This document shows, piece after piece, positions 36,401 to 41,534 of a stretch of 64,000 nucleotides of DNA (position 1 is its first letter; the number at the start of each line of letters is the position of its first letter). Location: positions 552,397 through 616,396 of the forward strand of contig VXAA01001109.1 of assembly GCA_013399115.1 (NCBI GenBank). Reading direction: 5' to 3'. The notes beneath the pieces were generated by a model that was given only the letters and a program-made list of their open reading frames with translations, was not told the origin of the DNA and did not search any database. Both the position numbers and the translations under genes were made by a program. The DNA is from Anseranas semipalmata. Taxonomy: Eukaryota; Chordata; Aves; Anseriformes; Anseranatidae.

Positions 36401-37817
36401 CAGCAGCTTATCTTTACATAGGTGCATGCCCTTGTGATTCAGCTTCACTGCATTGCAGGGGTGAAGGCAGGTGAAAAAGGCACACCAGAAAACGTGTGCT
36501 TATGCAGATCAGTGACATTCAAATCTGAGGCCCCGTAAGTTCCAATATCTTTAGTTCAGAGTATTAGACAATGGAGGAGATTCTTTTTTCTATTCAGCAT
36601 AAAGATTTTCTTTTCACGTAATTAGTTCTGTCAGGCAACATCCCCTTACTTAAAATTTTTTGCAAGATAAATAGCATACTTCATCCCTCGGGTACTCCAT
36701 GTCCTTACAGTGTAAGTATCAAGTGGAGCTCAGTCCACATCTATGCATTCGGGCTAATGAGTGAGAAGAAGCAGCTTGAATTAAATGTTGTGCTTCATAG
36801 ACGGAACCTGGGAGTCAGGACTCCTTTGTTCTCTTATCTCCATATGTGATGCTGGATAAGTCCTGTAAATTCTTTGTTCGTTAGTTTCTCCATTTATTTT
36901 TCATAATTCACTATGTAAGCTACAGTGATGAGCAAATTCATTGAGACATACAAAGAGTGACACAGCCTATCCTTAAGCTACATAGTGGAAAGCGGAGGTG
37001 CTGAGAATCCAAACACTGTGTAGAGTAACACAATATTGAATGAAGTTACAGTTTTGAAGAGGAAGTGGTGGAGAGCAGCCATTCAGGTACAAGTGCTTTT
37101 ATTTTTTTTGTGTCCTTCAATCTCTCAGGAGGTACTTGCACAAACACAGGGTTTTTGTTTCTTATGAACTCATTTGTCAGAGCTTATCTGTTCATCACAA
37201 AAGGTTTCTGGTGAAACCATTGTAATACAGCCAAGTTCTGTGAGCAAGAGAATAAGAAGCCTGTTTCTTTTCACGTATACCTGTTCATAGCAGTAGATAA
37301 AGAATTAAAATAAGCTGGGTGTCTTCTGCACTGAATATTTTCTTCCAGCTGTTGCTGAATTTTTGGACTGTGGTGCATAGTTTGAAATTATTAATGGTGT
37401 GTTTCTGATGTAATTAGGGGTGGGTCGTTTGCATTATTTTGAAATTCAGATACAGTGGGCTTTGCAAAGGCCAGAATGTGCTATCAGTGTGCACTACACA
37501 GCTTGCCACATCCTCTAGAGTCACTGGGTCAGTGTATAATGCTGGCAGTAGATCCTGTCCACTGGACTAGGTAGCCTCAGTGGTGGCATAGCCATCCCTT
37601 GATGCTGTCCACTGAATTTATGCTCTGCTTTTGTTTTGTTTTTCTGTAATAGACTGCAAGCAACAAACAAGAGTGGGGAGCTCAGCAATATTCAAAGCTG
37701 TTGGATTCTTGGGCCGCAAAGAGGGATGAAGCCCTGCTGCTGGAAATAAAGAAGAACTGCATTGCTCAGAGGATTGAAGAGATGGAAGCAGAACTATTTT
37801 ATCTTCTGCAGAGTGAA
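291..37817 (+). CDS. Giant cysteine-rich single-pass membrane protein, 5'-truncated by window edge (58 exons seen)
   Basis: This span is a spliced gene; its CDS is the join of the 58 exons listed below (9,236 coding bases, about 3,077 residues plus TGA stop). Every exon has an AG acceptor and a GT donor, and the phases agree at all 57 junctions. Exons 1-38 encode an array of short cysteine modules (CPxGxYC, CPxGTY, CxxC) typical of the ephrin-receptor-like/GCC2-GCC3 family, with many N-glycosylation sequons. Exons 39-45 form another extracellular region, exon 46 a transmembrane helix near visible residue 2,440, and exons 47-58 a tail of about 620 residues ending in a coiled coil. No kinase, phosphatase or other enzyme motif is visible in the tail. 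I infer a cell-surface receptor or adhesion protein. The signal peptide and start lie upstream of the window. I do not recognise a named orthologue. Exon 22 carries an in-frame TGA. Confidence 0.9.
905..1084 (+). CDS. Exon 2 of cysteine-rich membrane protein gene
   Basis: The exon has 180 bases, phase 1-1, with acceptor ttctcag. It contains [19 protein letters not shown] and ends GFYCNASG with an NAS sequon. The donor gttagc is moderate. Confidence 0.88.
1667..1783 (+). CDS. Exon 3 of cysteine-rich membrane protein gene
   Basis: The exon has 117 bases, phase 1-1, with acceptor cttccag and donor gtaagt. It reads [19 protein letters not shown] and ends CPVGTYC. Confidence 0.9.
2182..2331 (+). 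CDS. Exon 4 of cysteine-rich membrane protein gene
   Basis: The exon has 150 bases, phase 1-1, with acceptor ctctcacag and donor gtaagc. It contains [22 protein letters not shown] and [10 protein letters not shown]. Confidence 0.88.
2958..3173 (+). CDS. Exon 5 of cysteine-rich membrane protein gene
   Basis: The exon has 216 bases, phase 1-1, with acceptor ttgctgcag and donor gtatat. It contains [24 protein letters not shown] (NRS sequon), CPAGTFGP and CPPGKYC. Confidence 0.9.
3540..3644 (+). CDS. Exon 6 of cysteine-rich membrane protein gene
   Basis: The exon has 105 bases, phase 1-1, with acceptor gttttctag and donor gtaggg. It reads [13 protein letters not shown] and ends [10 protein letters not shown]. 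Confidence 0.9.
3734..3878 (+). CDS. Exon 7 of cysteine-rich membrane protein gene
   Basis: The exon has 145 bases, phase 1 in and 2 out, with acceptor ttgccag and donor gtaagc. It contains [22 protein letters not shown] (NSS sequon) and APTGHCSPG. The intron before it is only 89 bp. Confidence 0.9.
3989..4203 (+). CDS. Exon 8 of cysteine-rich membrane protein gene
   Basis: The exon has 215 bases, phase 2 in and 1 out, with acceptor ctgctgcag and donor gtaagt. It starts [15 protein letters not shown] and continues [20 protein letters not shown] and [10 protein letters not shown]. Confidence 0.9.
4288..4387 (+). CDS. Exon 9 of cysteine-rich membrane protein gene
   Basis: The exon has 100 bases, phase 1 in and 2 out, with acceptor tttccag and donor gtaaga. 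It reads [19 protein letters not shown] and ends CLPCPKG. Confidence 0.9.
5110..5276 (+). CDS. Exon 10 of cysteine-rich membrane protein gene
   Basis: The exon has 167 bases, phase 2 in and 1 out, with acceptor tgaaccag and donor gtaaag. It contains [10 protein letters not shown] (NSS sequon), [12 protein letters not shown] and CPKGTYNP, and ends CTLCDPG. Confidence 0.88.
6346..6579 (+). CDS. Exon 11 of cysteine-rich membrane protein gene
   Basis: The exon has 234 bases, phase 1-1, with acceptor tttctcag and donor gtacaa. It contains [40 protein letters not shown] and [10 protein letters not shown] (NST sequon), and ends CDAG. Confidence 0.9.
7017..7114 (+). CDS. Exon 12 of cysteine-rich membrane protein gene
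   Basis: The exon has 98 bases, phase 1 in and 0 out, with acceptor ttttcag and donor gtaagc. It reads [20 protein letters not shown] and then YCSGGA. Confidence 0.9.
7784..7961 (+). CDS. Exon 13 of cysteine-rich membrane protein gene
   Basis: The exon has 178 bases, phase 0 in and 1 out, with acceptor cttcaaag and donor gtgggt. It reads [19 protein letters not shown], then CPAGSYSP and CPEGFYC, with an NYT sequon. Confidence 0.9.
8467..8694 (+). CDS. Exon 14 of cysteine-rich membrane protein gene
   Basis: The exon has 228 bases, phase 1-1, with acceptor ctttcctag and donor gtacaa. It contains [28 protein letters not shown] and [11 protein letters not shown], with an NHS sequon near the end. 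Confidence 0.88.
8912..9004 (+). CDS. Exon 15 of cysteine-rich membrane protein gene
   Basis: The exon has 93 bases, phase 1-1, with acceptor ccattagcag and donor gtaaga. It contains [20 protein letters not shown]. Confidence 0.9.
9178..9351 (+). CDS. Exon 16 of cysteine-rich membrane protein gene
   Basis: The exon has 174 bases, phase 1-1, with acceptor gcatcag and donor gtaggt. It contains [28 protein letters not shown] and [17 protein letters not shown]. Confidence 0.9.
10168..10323 (+). CDS. Exon 17 of cysteine-rich membrane protein gene
   Basis: The exon has 156 bases, phase 1-1, with acceptor attttcag and donor gtaaga. It contains [14 protein letters not shown] and [11 protein letters not shown]. 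Confidence 0.88.
11113..11233 (+). CDS. Exon 18 of cysteine-rich membrane protein gene
   Basis: The exon has 121 bases, phase 1 in and 2 out, with acceptor tactcctag and donor gtaagt. It reads [20 protein letters not shown], then CPAGM across the junction. Confidence 0.9.
11627..11841 (+). CDS. Exon 19 of cysteine-rich membrane protein gene
   Basis: The exon has 215 bases, phase 2 in and 1 out, with an acceptor preceded by a T13 tract and donor gtaggg. It contains [25 protein letters not shown] (NET sequon) and CPGGMFC. Confidence 0.9.
12420..12671 (+). CDS. Exon 20 of cysteine-rich membrane protein gene
   Basis: The exon has 252 bases, phase 1-1, with acceptor ctttttag and donor gtgtgt. 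It contains [33 protein letters not shown] and [11 protein letters not shown], and ends GLTSVSG. Confidence 0.9.
12765..12956 (+). CDS. Exon 21 of cysteine-rich membrane protein gene
   Basis: The exon has 192 bases, phase 1-1, with acceptor ttcttgcag and donor gtgagt. It contains [29 protein letters not shown] and CPAGYFCSG. The intron before it is 93 bp. Confidence 0.9.
13569..13703 (+). CDS. Exon 22 of cysteine-rich membrane protein gene, with in-frame TGA
   Basis: The exon has 135 bases, phase 1-1, with a strong acceptor (tttccttgttgcag) and donor gtgaac. After the TGA at 13592-13594 it reads [14 protein letters not shown] and [10 protein letters not shown], clearly the same module family, and its last base joins exon 23 to give a cysteine codon. 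The stop sits where other modules have the cysteine of CxxGFYC, and two residues are missing there. An internal AG at 13594-13595 would start the exon at 13596 in frame and avoid the stop. Skipping the exon also keeps frame. An assembly or allele error is possible. Confidence 0.7.
14486..14635 (+). CDS. Exon 23 of cysteine-rich membrane protein gene
   Basis: The exon has 150 bases, phase 1-1, with acceptor tttcatag and donor gtaagc. It contains [18 protein letters not shown] (NFS sequon follows), CPKGTFGP and CEPCPAG. Confidence 0.9.
14779..14882 (+). CDS. Exon 24 of cysteine-rich membrane protein gene
   Basis: The exon has 104 bases, phase 1 in and 0 out, with acceptor cattttag and donor gtgagt. 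It reads [16 protein letters not shown], then SGYHCANGS with an NGS sequon. Confidence 0.88.
15415..15632 (+). CDS. Exon 25 of cysteine-rich membrane protein gene
   Basis: The exon has 218 bases, phase 0 in and 2 out, with acceptor cttacatag. It contains [28 protein letters not shown] and CNAG. The donor that keeps frame is weak (GCAGG|gtgcgg). A stronger gtgaga six bases downstream would shift the frame into an early stop. Confidence 0.82.
15633..17310 (+). other. Largest intron of the cysteine-rich gene (1,678 bp)
   Basis: No module-like open stretch or recognised repeat is visible. Phase continuity between exons 25 and 26 does not require an extra exon. Confidence 0.6.
17311..17531 (+). 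CDS. Exon 26 of cysteine-rich membrane protein gene
   Basis: The exon has 221 bases, phase 2 in and 1 out, with acceptor cctcatag and donor gtaagc. It contains [40 protein letters not shown] and CPAGTTC. A second in-frame acceptor (tttcag, ending 17289) would add 21 bases. Confidence 0.87.
17735..17881 (+). CDS. Exon 27 of cysteine-rich membrane protein gene
   Basis: The exon has 147 bases, phase 1-1, with acceptor gatgtacag and donor gtgagt. It reads [19 protein letters not shown] and [10 protein letters not shown]. Confidence 0.9.
18570..18734 (+). CDS. Exon 28 of cysteine-rich membrane protein gene
   Basis: The exon has 165 bases, phase 1-1, with acceptor cgtgatag and donor gtgagt. It contains [30 protein letters not shown] and [11 protein letters not shown]. 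Confidence 0.9.
18968..19119 (+). CDS. Exon 29 of cysteine-rich membrane protein gene
   Basis: The exon has 152 bases, phase 1 in and 0 out, with acceptor cttcctcag and donor gtacat. It contains [23 protein letters not shown], an NFS sequon and LCPK. Confidence 0.88.
19346..19514 (+). CDS. Exon 30 of cysteine-rich membrane protein gene
   Basis: The exon has 169 bases, phase 0 in and 1 out, with acceptor cattgccag and donor gtacgc. It reads [19 protein letters not shown], then [10 protein letters not shown] and [10 protein letters not shown]. Confidence 0.88.
19766..19874 (+). CDS. Exon 31 of cysteine-rich membrane protein gene
   Basis: The exon has 109 bases, phase 1 in and 2 out, with acceptor cttttcag and donor gtagtg. 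It contains [20 protein letters not shown] (NTT sequon) and [10 protein letters not shown]. Confidence 0.88.
20079..20100. repeat. Perfect 9-bp inverted repeat with 4-base loop
   Basis: Arms TGACATCAT and ATGATGTCA around CATC, in the intron between exons 31 and 32. Probably a chance or microsatellite-derived hairpin. Confidence 0.7.
20386..20531 (+). CDS. Exon 32 of cysteine-rich membrane protein gene
   Basis: The exon has 146 bases, phase 2 in and 1 out, with acceptor tgccccag and donor gtaagt. It contains [13 protein letters not shown], an NFS sequon, and an atypical [18 protein letters not shown]. Confidence 0.87.
20902..21027 (+). CDS. Exon 33 of cysteine-rich membrane protein gene
   Basis: The exon has 126 bases, phase 1-1, with acceptor tttctgtag and donor gttgga. 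It reads [18 protein letters not shown] and [13 protein letters not shown]. Confidence 0.88.
21445..21624 (+). CDS. Exon 34 of cysteine-rich membrane protein gene
   Basis: The exon has 180 bases, phase 1-1, with acceptor tttgatag and donor gtaagt. It contains [16 protein letters not shown] (NVS sequon), [12 protein letters not shown] and [14 protein letters not shown]. Confidence 0.9.
21801..22025 (+). CDS. Exon 35 of cysteine-rich membrane protein gene
   Basis: The exon has 225 bases, phase 1-1, with acceptor tcctaacag and donor gtgata. It contains [35 protein letters not shown] and [10 protein letters not shown]. Confidence 0.9.
22547..22673 (+). CDS. Exon 36 of cysteine-rich membrane protein gene
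   Basis: The exon has 127 bases, phase 1 in and 2 out, with acceptor ttcaccag and donor gtgagt. It contains [14 protein letters not shown] and [12 protein letters not shown]. Confidence 0.88.
22997..23196 (+). CDS. Exon 37 of cysteine-rich membrane protein gene
   Basis: The exon has 200 bases, phase 2 in and 1 out, with acceptor gccttccag and donor gtaaat. It contains [24 protein letters not shown] (NVS sequon) and [13 protein letters not shown]. Confidence 0.9.
23584..23661. repeat. Alternating TA/TG/CA-rich low-complexity tract
   Basis: About 78 bases dominated by acatata, gtatgtg and acatatg units in the intron between exons 37 and 38. It resembles a decayed dinucleotide microsatellite with self-complementary stretches. 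Confidence 0.6.
23751..23963 (+). CDS. Exon 38, last exon of the cysteine-module array
   Basis: The exon has 213 bases, phase 1-1, with acceptor ttctctag and donor gtgagt. It contains [37 protein letters not shown] and a serine run. The regular CPxGxYC pattern stops after this exon. Confidence 0.9.
24891..25036 (+). CDS. Exon 39, start of the membrane-proximal ectodomain
   Basis: The exon has 146 bases, phase 1 in and 0 out, with acceptor tcctctaag and donor gtaaaa. It reads [31 protein letters not shown] and DQDC. The denser CxC cysteine spacing suggests an EGF-like or small disulphide unit. Confidence 0.85.
25583..25710 (+). CDS. Exon 40 of cysteine-rich membrane protein gene
   Basis: The exon has 128 bases, phase 0 in and 2 out, with acceptor gttttccag and donor gtaagt. 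It contains [18 protein letters not shown] and [12 protein letters not shown]. Confidence 0.85.
26583..26715 (+). CDS. Exon 41 of cysteine-rich membrane protein gene
   Basis: The exon has 133 bases, phase 2 in and 0 out, with acceptor ttgtatag and donor gtaagt. It begins [17 protein letters not shown] and then turns cysteine-poor ([19 protein letters not shown]). Confidence 0.83.
27051..27183 (+). CDS. Exon 42 of cysteine-rich membrane protein gene
   Basis: The exon has 133 bases, phase 0 in and 1 out, with acceptor tctaatag and donor gtaagg. It contains [18 protein letters not shown] and is cysteine-free and beta-strand-like. Confidence 0.85.
27675..27827 (+). CDS. Exon 43 of cysteine-rich membrane protein gene
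   Basis: The exon has 153 bases, phase 1-1, with acceptor tatggcag and donor gtgagt. It contains [20 protein letters not shown], then [17 protein letters not shown]. Confidence 0.85.
28225..28351 (+). CDS. Exon 44 of cysteine-rich membrane protein gene
   Basis: The exon has 127 bases, phase 1 in and 2 out, with acceptor gttcccag and donor gtaata. It contains [20 protein letters not shown] and two sequons (NRT, NIS). Confidence 0.85.
28554..28765 (+). CDS. Exon 45 of cysteine-rich membrane protein gene
   Basis: The exon has 212 bases, phase 2 in and 1 out, with acceptor ccttttag and donor gtacag. It contains [15 protein letters not shown] and [14 protein letters not shown], then a short linker to the membrane with an NVS sequon. 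Confidence 0.87.
29489..29651 (+). CDS. Exon 46, transmembrane helix
   Basis: The exon has 163 bases, phase 1 in and 2 out, with acceptor ttccccag and donor gtaagc. Its first 20 or so residues are hydrophobic ([19 protein letters not shown]), followed by a basic segment (KSWKPRWR). This fits a type I orientation with the tail in the cytoplasm. Confidence 0.9.
30052..30134 (+). CDS. Exon 47, cytoplasmic tail
   Basis: The exon has 83 bases, phase 2 in and 1 out, with acceptor gcctctag and donor gtgaag. It reads [19 protein letters not shown]. The donor was chosen because the next exon enters in phase 1. Confidence 0.8.
30922..31082 (+). CDS. Exon 48, cytoplasmic tail
   Basis: The exon has 161 bases, phase 1 in and 0 out, with acceptor gtgtttcag and donor gtcagt. 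It contains [20 protein letters not shown] and a helical [20 protein letters not shown]. Confidence 0.87.
31312..31465 (+). CDS. Exon 49, cytoplasmic tail
   Basis: The exon has 154 bases, phase 0 in and 1 out, with acceptor gtaaacag and donor gtgaga. It contains [20 protein letters not shown] and an unusual intracellular cysteine cluster ([10 protein letters not shown]). Confidence 0.85.
31851..32038 (+). CDS. Exon 50, cytoplasmic tail
   Basis: The exon has 188 bases, phase 1 in and 0 out, with acceptor ttccattag and donor gtgagt. It begins [19 protein letters not shown] and is rich in Glu, Gln and Ala. Confidence 0.85.
32138..32216 (+). CDS. Exon 51, cytoplasmic tail
   Basis: The exon has 79 bases, phase 0 in and 1 out, with acceptor tcccacag and donor gtaagt. 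It reads [18 protein letters not shown]. Confidence 0.83.
32715..32852 (+). CDS. Exon 52, cytoplasmic tail
   Basis: The exon has 138 bases, phase 1-1, with acceptor tttcatcag and donor gtaaca. It contains an amphipathic helix [19 protein letters not shown]. Confidence 0.85.
33444..33773 (+). CDS. Exon 53, cytoplasmic tail, largest exon
   Basis: The exon has 330 bases, phase 1-1, with acceptor ccttttcag and donor gtttgg. It contains a hydrophobic stretch ([20 protein letters not shown]) and [17 protein letters not shown], so it is probably the core of a folded intracellular domain. Arg residues and cysteines argue against a second membrane helix, but this is not certain. Confidence 0.87.
34113..34222 (+). 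CDS. Exon 54, cytoplasmic tail
   Basis: The exon has 110 bases, phase 1 in and 0 out, with acceptor tgctttag and donor gtaaat. It contains [18 protein letters not shown]. Confidence 0.85.
34934..35049 (+). CDS. Exon 55, cytoplasmic tail
   Basis: The exon has 116 bases, phase 0 in and 2 out, with acceptor caacttcag and donor gtaaaa. It contains [20 protein letters not shown]. Confidence 0.85.
35371..35489 (-). mobile_element. CR1 LINE fragment, old, reverse orientation
   Basis: In the intron between exons 55 and 56. The + strand reads the reverse complement of the CR1 3' region, with recognisable stretches such as cttgaacacttcca-like and cacagcttacttgggtaac, then ctgttccagtgcct. It is truncated at both ends and visibly diverged from the consensus as I remember it. 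Confidence 0.7.
35568..35673 (+). CDS. Exon 56, cytoplasmic tail, coiled-coil start
   Basis: The exon has 106 bases, phase 2 in and 0 out, with acceptor tgtctag and donor gttggt. It begins [19 protein letters not shown]. Confidence 0.84.
36210..36347 (+). CDS. Exon 57, cytoplasmic coiled coil
   Basis: The exon has 138 bases, phase 0-0, with acceptor tctctag and donor gtatga. It reads [20 protein letters not shown], a heptad pattern with L/F at a and d positions. Confidence 0.88.
37653..37817 (+). CDS. Exon 58, terminal coding exon
   Basis: The exon has 165 bases including the TGA stop, phase 0 in, with acceptor ctgtaatag. It contains [20 protein letters not shown] and ends EMEAELFLSSAE. The coiled coil continues to the C-terminus. 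Confidence 0.88.
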
Positions 37818-39372
37818 ATAGCCACCAGCCCATTTCCTTCAGGAACCTAGCTTATAAGGCAATGGCTAAAGGCAGATTATGGGAGAGTATGTGTATCTGT
37901 AGACAGAGTGCTTTATCTGAAGTATCGGGATAGAAACATATGTATTTAGAGATGGACAAATATGTCATGAATAATCCATATTCTGTTTTCTTTAACTGGT
38001 TGAAGAACATTCACACTTACTCTCAGTTATCAATAATTTTGTAAGCTTGAGAGGAAAGCTGAAGTTCTTAACATTCTTTACTAATTTCAGAGTTTTCATT
38101 GCTAAGTTAGTAAAGCAGGAAAGATGTGAGGCAATGGGTGGCCCCCACTTACCAACGCATTCTGTACAGCCTTTTTGACCTCTGATTTCAAGGATATTTG
38201 TTAGGATCTTTACATACTGTTTAAAGCCATAATTCAAAGCCTTGCCCAGCGTCTCTGTGCATGTTTTCAGAGGATCGATCAATTATATTGATTTCAGTAA
38301 GGTCTGCTGTCAGAGACCTTGAAGGTTTTTAGAGGTGTGATTTTTGGGCAGAGTACACTTAAATTATTCCCTGTAGTAGTGAGTGCAGCAATCTGTTTAT
38401 CTGCTGGTGTCCAGTGCCCTGGGAGCCTGATCTTTAAACAGAATATATCCTTCCTGCCGTTTCTATTCTTTTCGTCTCTTTGTACGATGCCAGAAGAGCC
38501 CAGCTGTGAAGTGGGCTTTGCTTCTGAGGAGCAAGATTGGAATCAGAACACCCGCTCCGTCTCTTTCTGCACAGTATTCCTTAGATCCAGGTGAAGTAGC
38601 ATAACATAAAATTGCTTGTCTGTGAGCCAGCACAATGCCTTGGCAAACCACATAGGTAGGCTTCAGCCAGCTGTTTCCAACAGCAAAGCCTGTTCTCTTT
38701 TTATTGCAGTGTTTATGGAATTGCTTATGCGTGAAGAGGTTTGTGAACCCACTCCTTCCTGGTTCCTAAACACAGATCTGTGCTTACTCCTTCTGCCTTT
38801 GCATAACTATAGAGGGTATTAAGATGGTGAGACTTAACTGCTTGGGAGCCAAGACAGAAGCTCTCGGCTTTGGTTCCATTAACTGGTGTCTCTGGGAGAT
38901 CCAGAGGAGCTGCACGTTCTTTTGCCCTCACCTAGTCAGTTTGGTAATTCCACATATTCTGAGCTTGCTCCCAGAAGCAAAAGGTTTGCTTTGGTTCCTT
39001 TGCAACTCCACCTTGGGAGAATTTAGTTATTTGCTGACACTTTGAAGGGACTTTCAGAAAATCTGAGGATTTCAGGAAGCAAAACACACCTATATGCAAA
39101 CACTATAAAACAGTGTGATTGCCTTTTCTAGAATATAGTAGTGAAAAAGCTGTCATTGCTCTCCTCATTGCTTTTTTTTTTTTAGGTTATCAGCAGATAA
39201 AACAGTACTATGTGGCCATAATTGTCTTCAGTGATTGCTTTCTCTGTAATATCCACAGGAAAACATGGTACGCAGGTGATTAAGTTATCTCTGTGTGCTC
39301 TGCTTCCAGGTAATATTTGTAAAAGGCAGGTTGGAAGGCAGTAGCAAATAAAATCTGTCAATTTTTTAATTG
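37818..39372 (+). other. Probable 3' UTR of the cysteine-rich gene
   Basis: No AATAAA was seen between the stop codon and 39347, so the 3' UTR may be about 1.5 kb. The end is inferred from the polyadenylation signal alone. An additional unseen 3' UTR intron cannot be excluded. Confidence 0.4.
39347..39352 (+). terminator. Candidate polyadenylation signal AATAAA
   Basis: First canonical AATAAA found downstream of the stop at 37815-37817. It is followed by T-rich sequence (caattttttaattg), as expected for a downstream element. Confidence 0.4.
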
Positions 39373-41135
39373 TAACAGTTTTTTAATGAAAATAATTTTT
39401 CGTTCTAGGTCAAAGCAAAGATACGTGTATAGAATTTTGCTGGATTCTTTCTTTTACCCACTGTTGTTTTCTTAACAAGTACACTTCAGTTATAAGTAAA
39501 CATTTTTGGGTTTCAAAGTGTTTGGTTTTATTTCCACAAAATGAAAAAATATCAATGAAAAGACCAGAATTTCACACAATAGTCTTTTCACGTTCTGTTT
39601 ATAGTTACTGAAGGTAAGGAAAGAACAAATATAAAAAGGAGTGGTGCAGCCATTATTTTTGTTCTTCTAAAGTATTTACTTCAGCTCTTTTTCTAGTGTT
39701 CTCTGGAATCTTCTGGAAGTCAAGCTTGTCTGGAGTAGCTCTGAAGCCCCCTCACATTTGGAAGGCTGCCATTTCCCCGAGACTGCTGATTAGACCGATG
39801 GAGTCCAGGGTCACTTAATTTGGAATTTGAAGAAGGATCACAAGGCTATTGGTTTTTCTTCAGTTGTTTTGACTTAACAGAAAATGAAAAGGCCCTTTTC
39901 AACATTCAGTGTAAAGTTTAGCTTCTCTTGGAGGGCGTCAAGCATTGCTGTGGGTGTGAAAAGGAACCTCTTCAGTTTACAGCTGTGTGTGGCTCTGAGT
40001 TCTGAAATAACACCCGCTGAAGCTGGGTGGTTGCTGCTGCTTTTGTCTTCCATTGTGAAACTGTTATCAAGCCTCCTAGTCTGTTAACAAAACCAGACAA
40101 TGTTCCGATGGTGTTTGTTGAAGTTACTGAGGCACCCCTTGGCTGTGCTCGTTATGTAGTTAATCCTTGCTTCTCATCCATATAGAGCTAGATGCAGTGC
40201 TTTCAAATGCTGTTGGCAGAAAAGGTCAAATGGAAACATCTAAAGAAAATGTCCGTCTGAAGAAAATGTCCAATGTGGATTTCATTACTATGTTAACATA
40301 AATGAAATGCAGTACCAGTCCAGATTTACTGGCAGGATCTTTGCAGATTTTCACACTCTGTGCTTAAGTACAGGCCAGTTAATTAAGCCTATTCAGTTGC
40401 CAGCTATAAACATAACCATAATGGATATCCATTGAATTCTCCTAGACTGTAGCAAGCACAGTATATTATGACCCAGCTTATCCCACAGCAAAAGAAGCTT
40501 GTGCTGAATTGTATGAACTAGTTTTTGCCTTGACTAAAAGCCCACATGTTGTTTTAGCTTGACTGACCGCTAGAGTGAAAGGCAGATACTTATTTTGAGA
40601 TGGTCCTGAATCATAGTCCTCAATTAAAATGCACCCAGACTCTGGGCTATTTTTCAGATGTGGATTACATTAGCGTATCTGAGACGTGTCTTGAGTTAAA
40701 TTGTATAGCTCTTAGTAACTTCCTGCCCTTGAACCCTGACCTGGACTTCTTTGTGTTGCAGGTGAAATTCAGTTGGCAGATGAGAATGGTGAGGTGAAGA
40801 ATTTGCTCAAGAACCATTATGCATCACAGTTCCTAAGTGAGAGAGGGTTTTGTGTACTATTCAGAGTTACAAGTATGTGAATTTGCTAATCTTTATATTG
40901 CAGATGCCATTATTTTCCTTTGCAGCTGAAGAGATACCCACACACAGGTGAAGGCTGAAAGTTACAAGTAATTTTCATTTTGGATTCCCAGGCTAAGCCT
41001 GTGAGCATCCTTAACTCCACTCAGAACCTAATGATGTTGAACACTTACTGACAACAGGGCTAAGATACCAGAAAACAGACATGAAATTAAGTTGCTTTTA
41101 AAAAGGGTTTTATGCTGCGCTTTTATCCCTCACAG
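39373..41135. other. Intergenic, nothing recognised
   Basis: AT-rich single-copy sequence. Open frames are below 70 codons and resemble no family that I recognise. Confidence 0.6.
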
Positions 41136-41534
41136 GACATGAAGGTTCCCAAGAAGCTGTGTTTATGCCACTGCTGAAAGATCACAGCATTGTCACTCTG
41201 AAGTTCTGCTTTTGGAAGTTCCATCCACAGAAGGTAAGCCTCTGGCCTGAATGAGATCTAATACACTTTGGCTGGGCCCCCAGCATCTATCTGTTAGCGT
41301 GTTGTGTTTCTACTGCAGGTAAAAGGAGTCATTCACCTCTGGGCACCAGGAATAGAACTGTGGCTTCCCCTTCCAAACAAATTGGGAAACTCTATTAGTG
41401 GCAAATTGAAGCTATTGCTTGGTGCTGAGTTTTTGGGGGAGATCTATACGCTTGCTGGTTTATTCCTTGAGAAAATGCCTAATTTGTTGGGTTGTTCCCA
41501 GAAGCCTGAAATACTAAATGCCTCATTTCTATGA
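41136..41534 (+). other. Two exon-like segments with matching phase
   Basis: 41136-41233 has a good acceptor (tatccctcacag) and donor (gtaagc) and is open in one frame throughout (ending FWKFHPQK). After an 85-bp gap, an acceptor (tttctactgcag) opens a 72-codon frame (VKGVIHLWAPG...) to TGA at 41534, in matching phase. No family is recognised. It could be a short gene, a UTR exon pair or chance. Confidence 0.25.
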
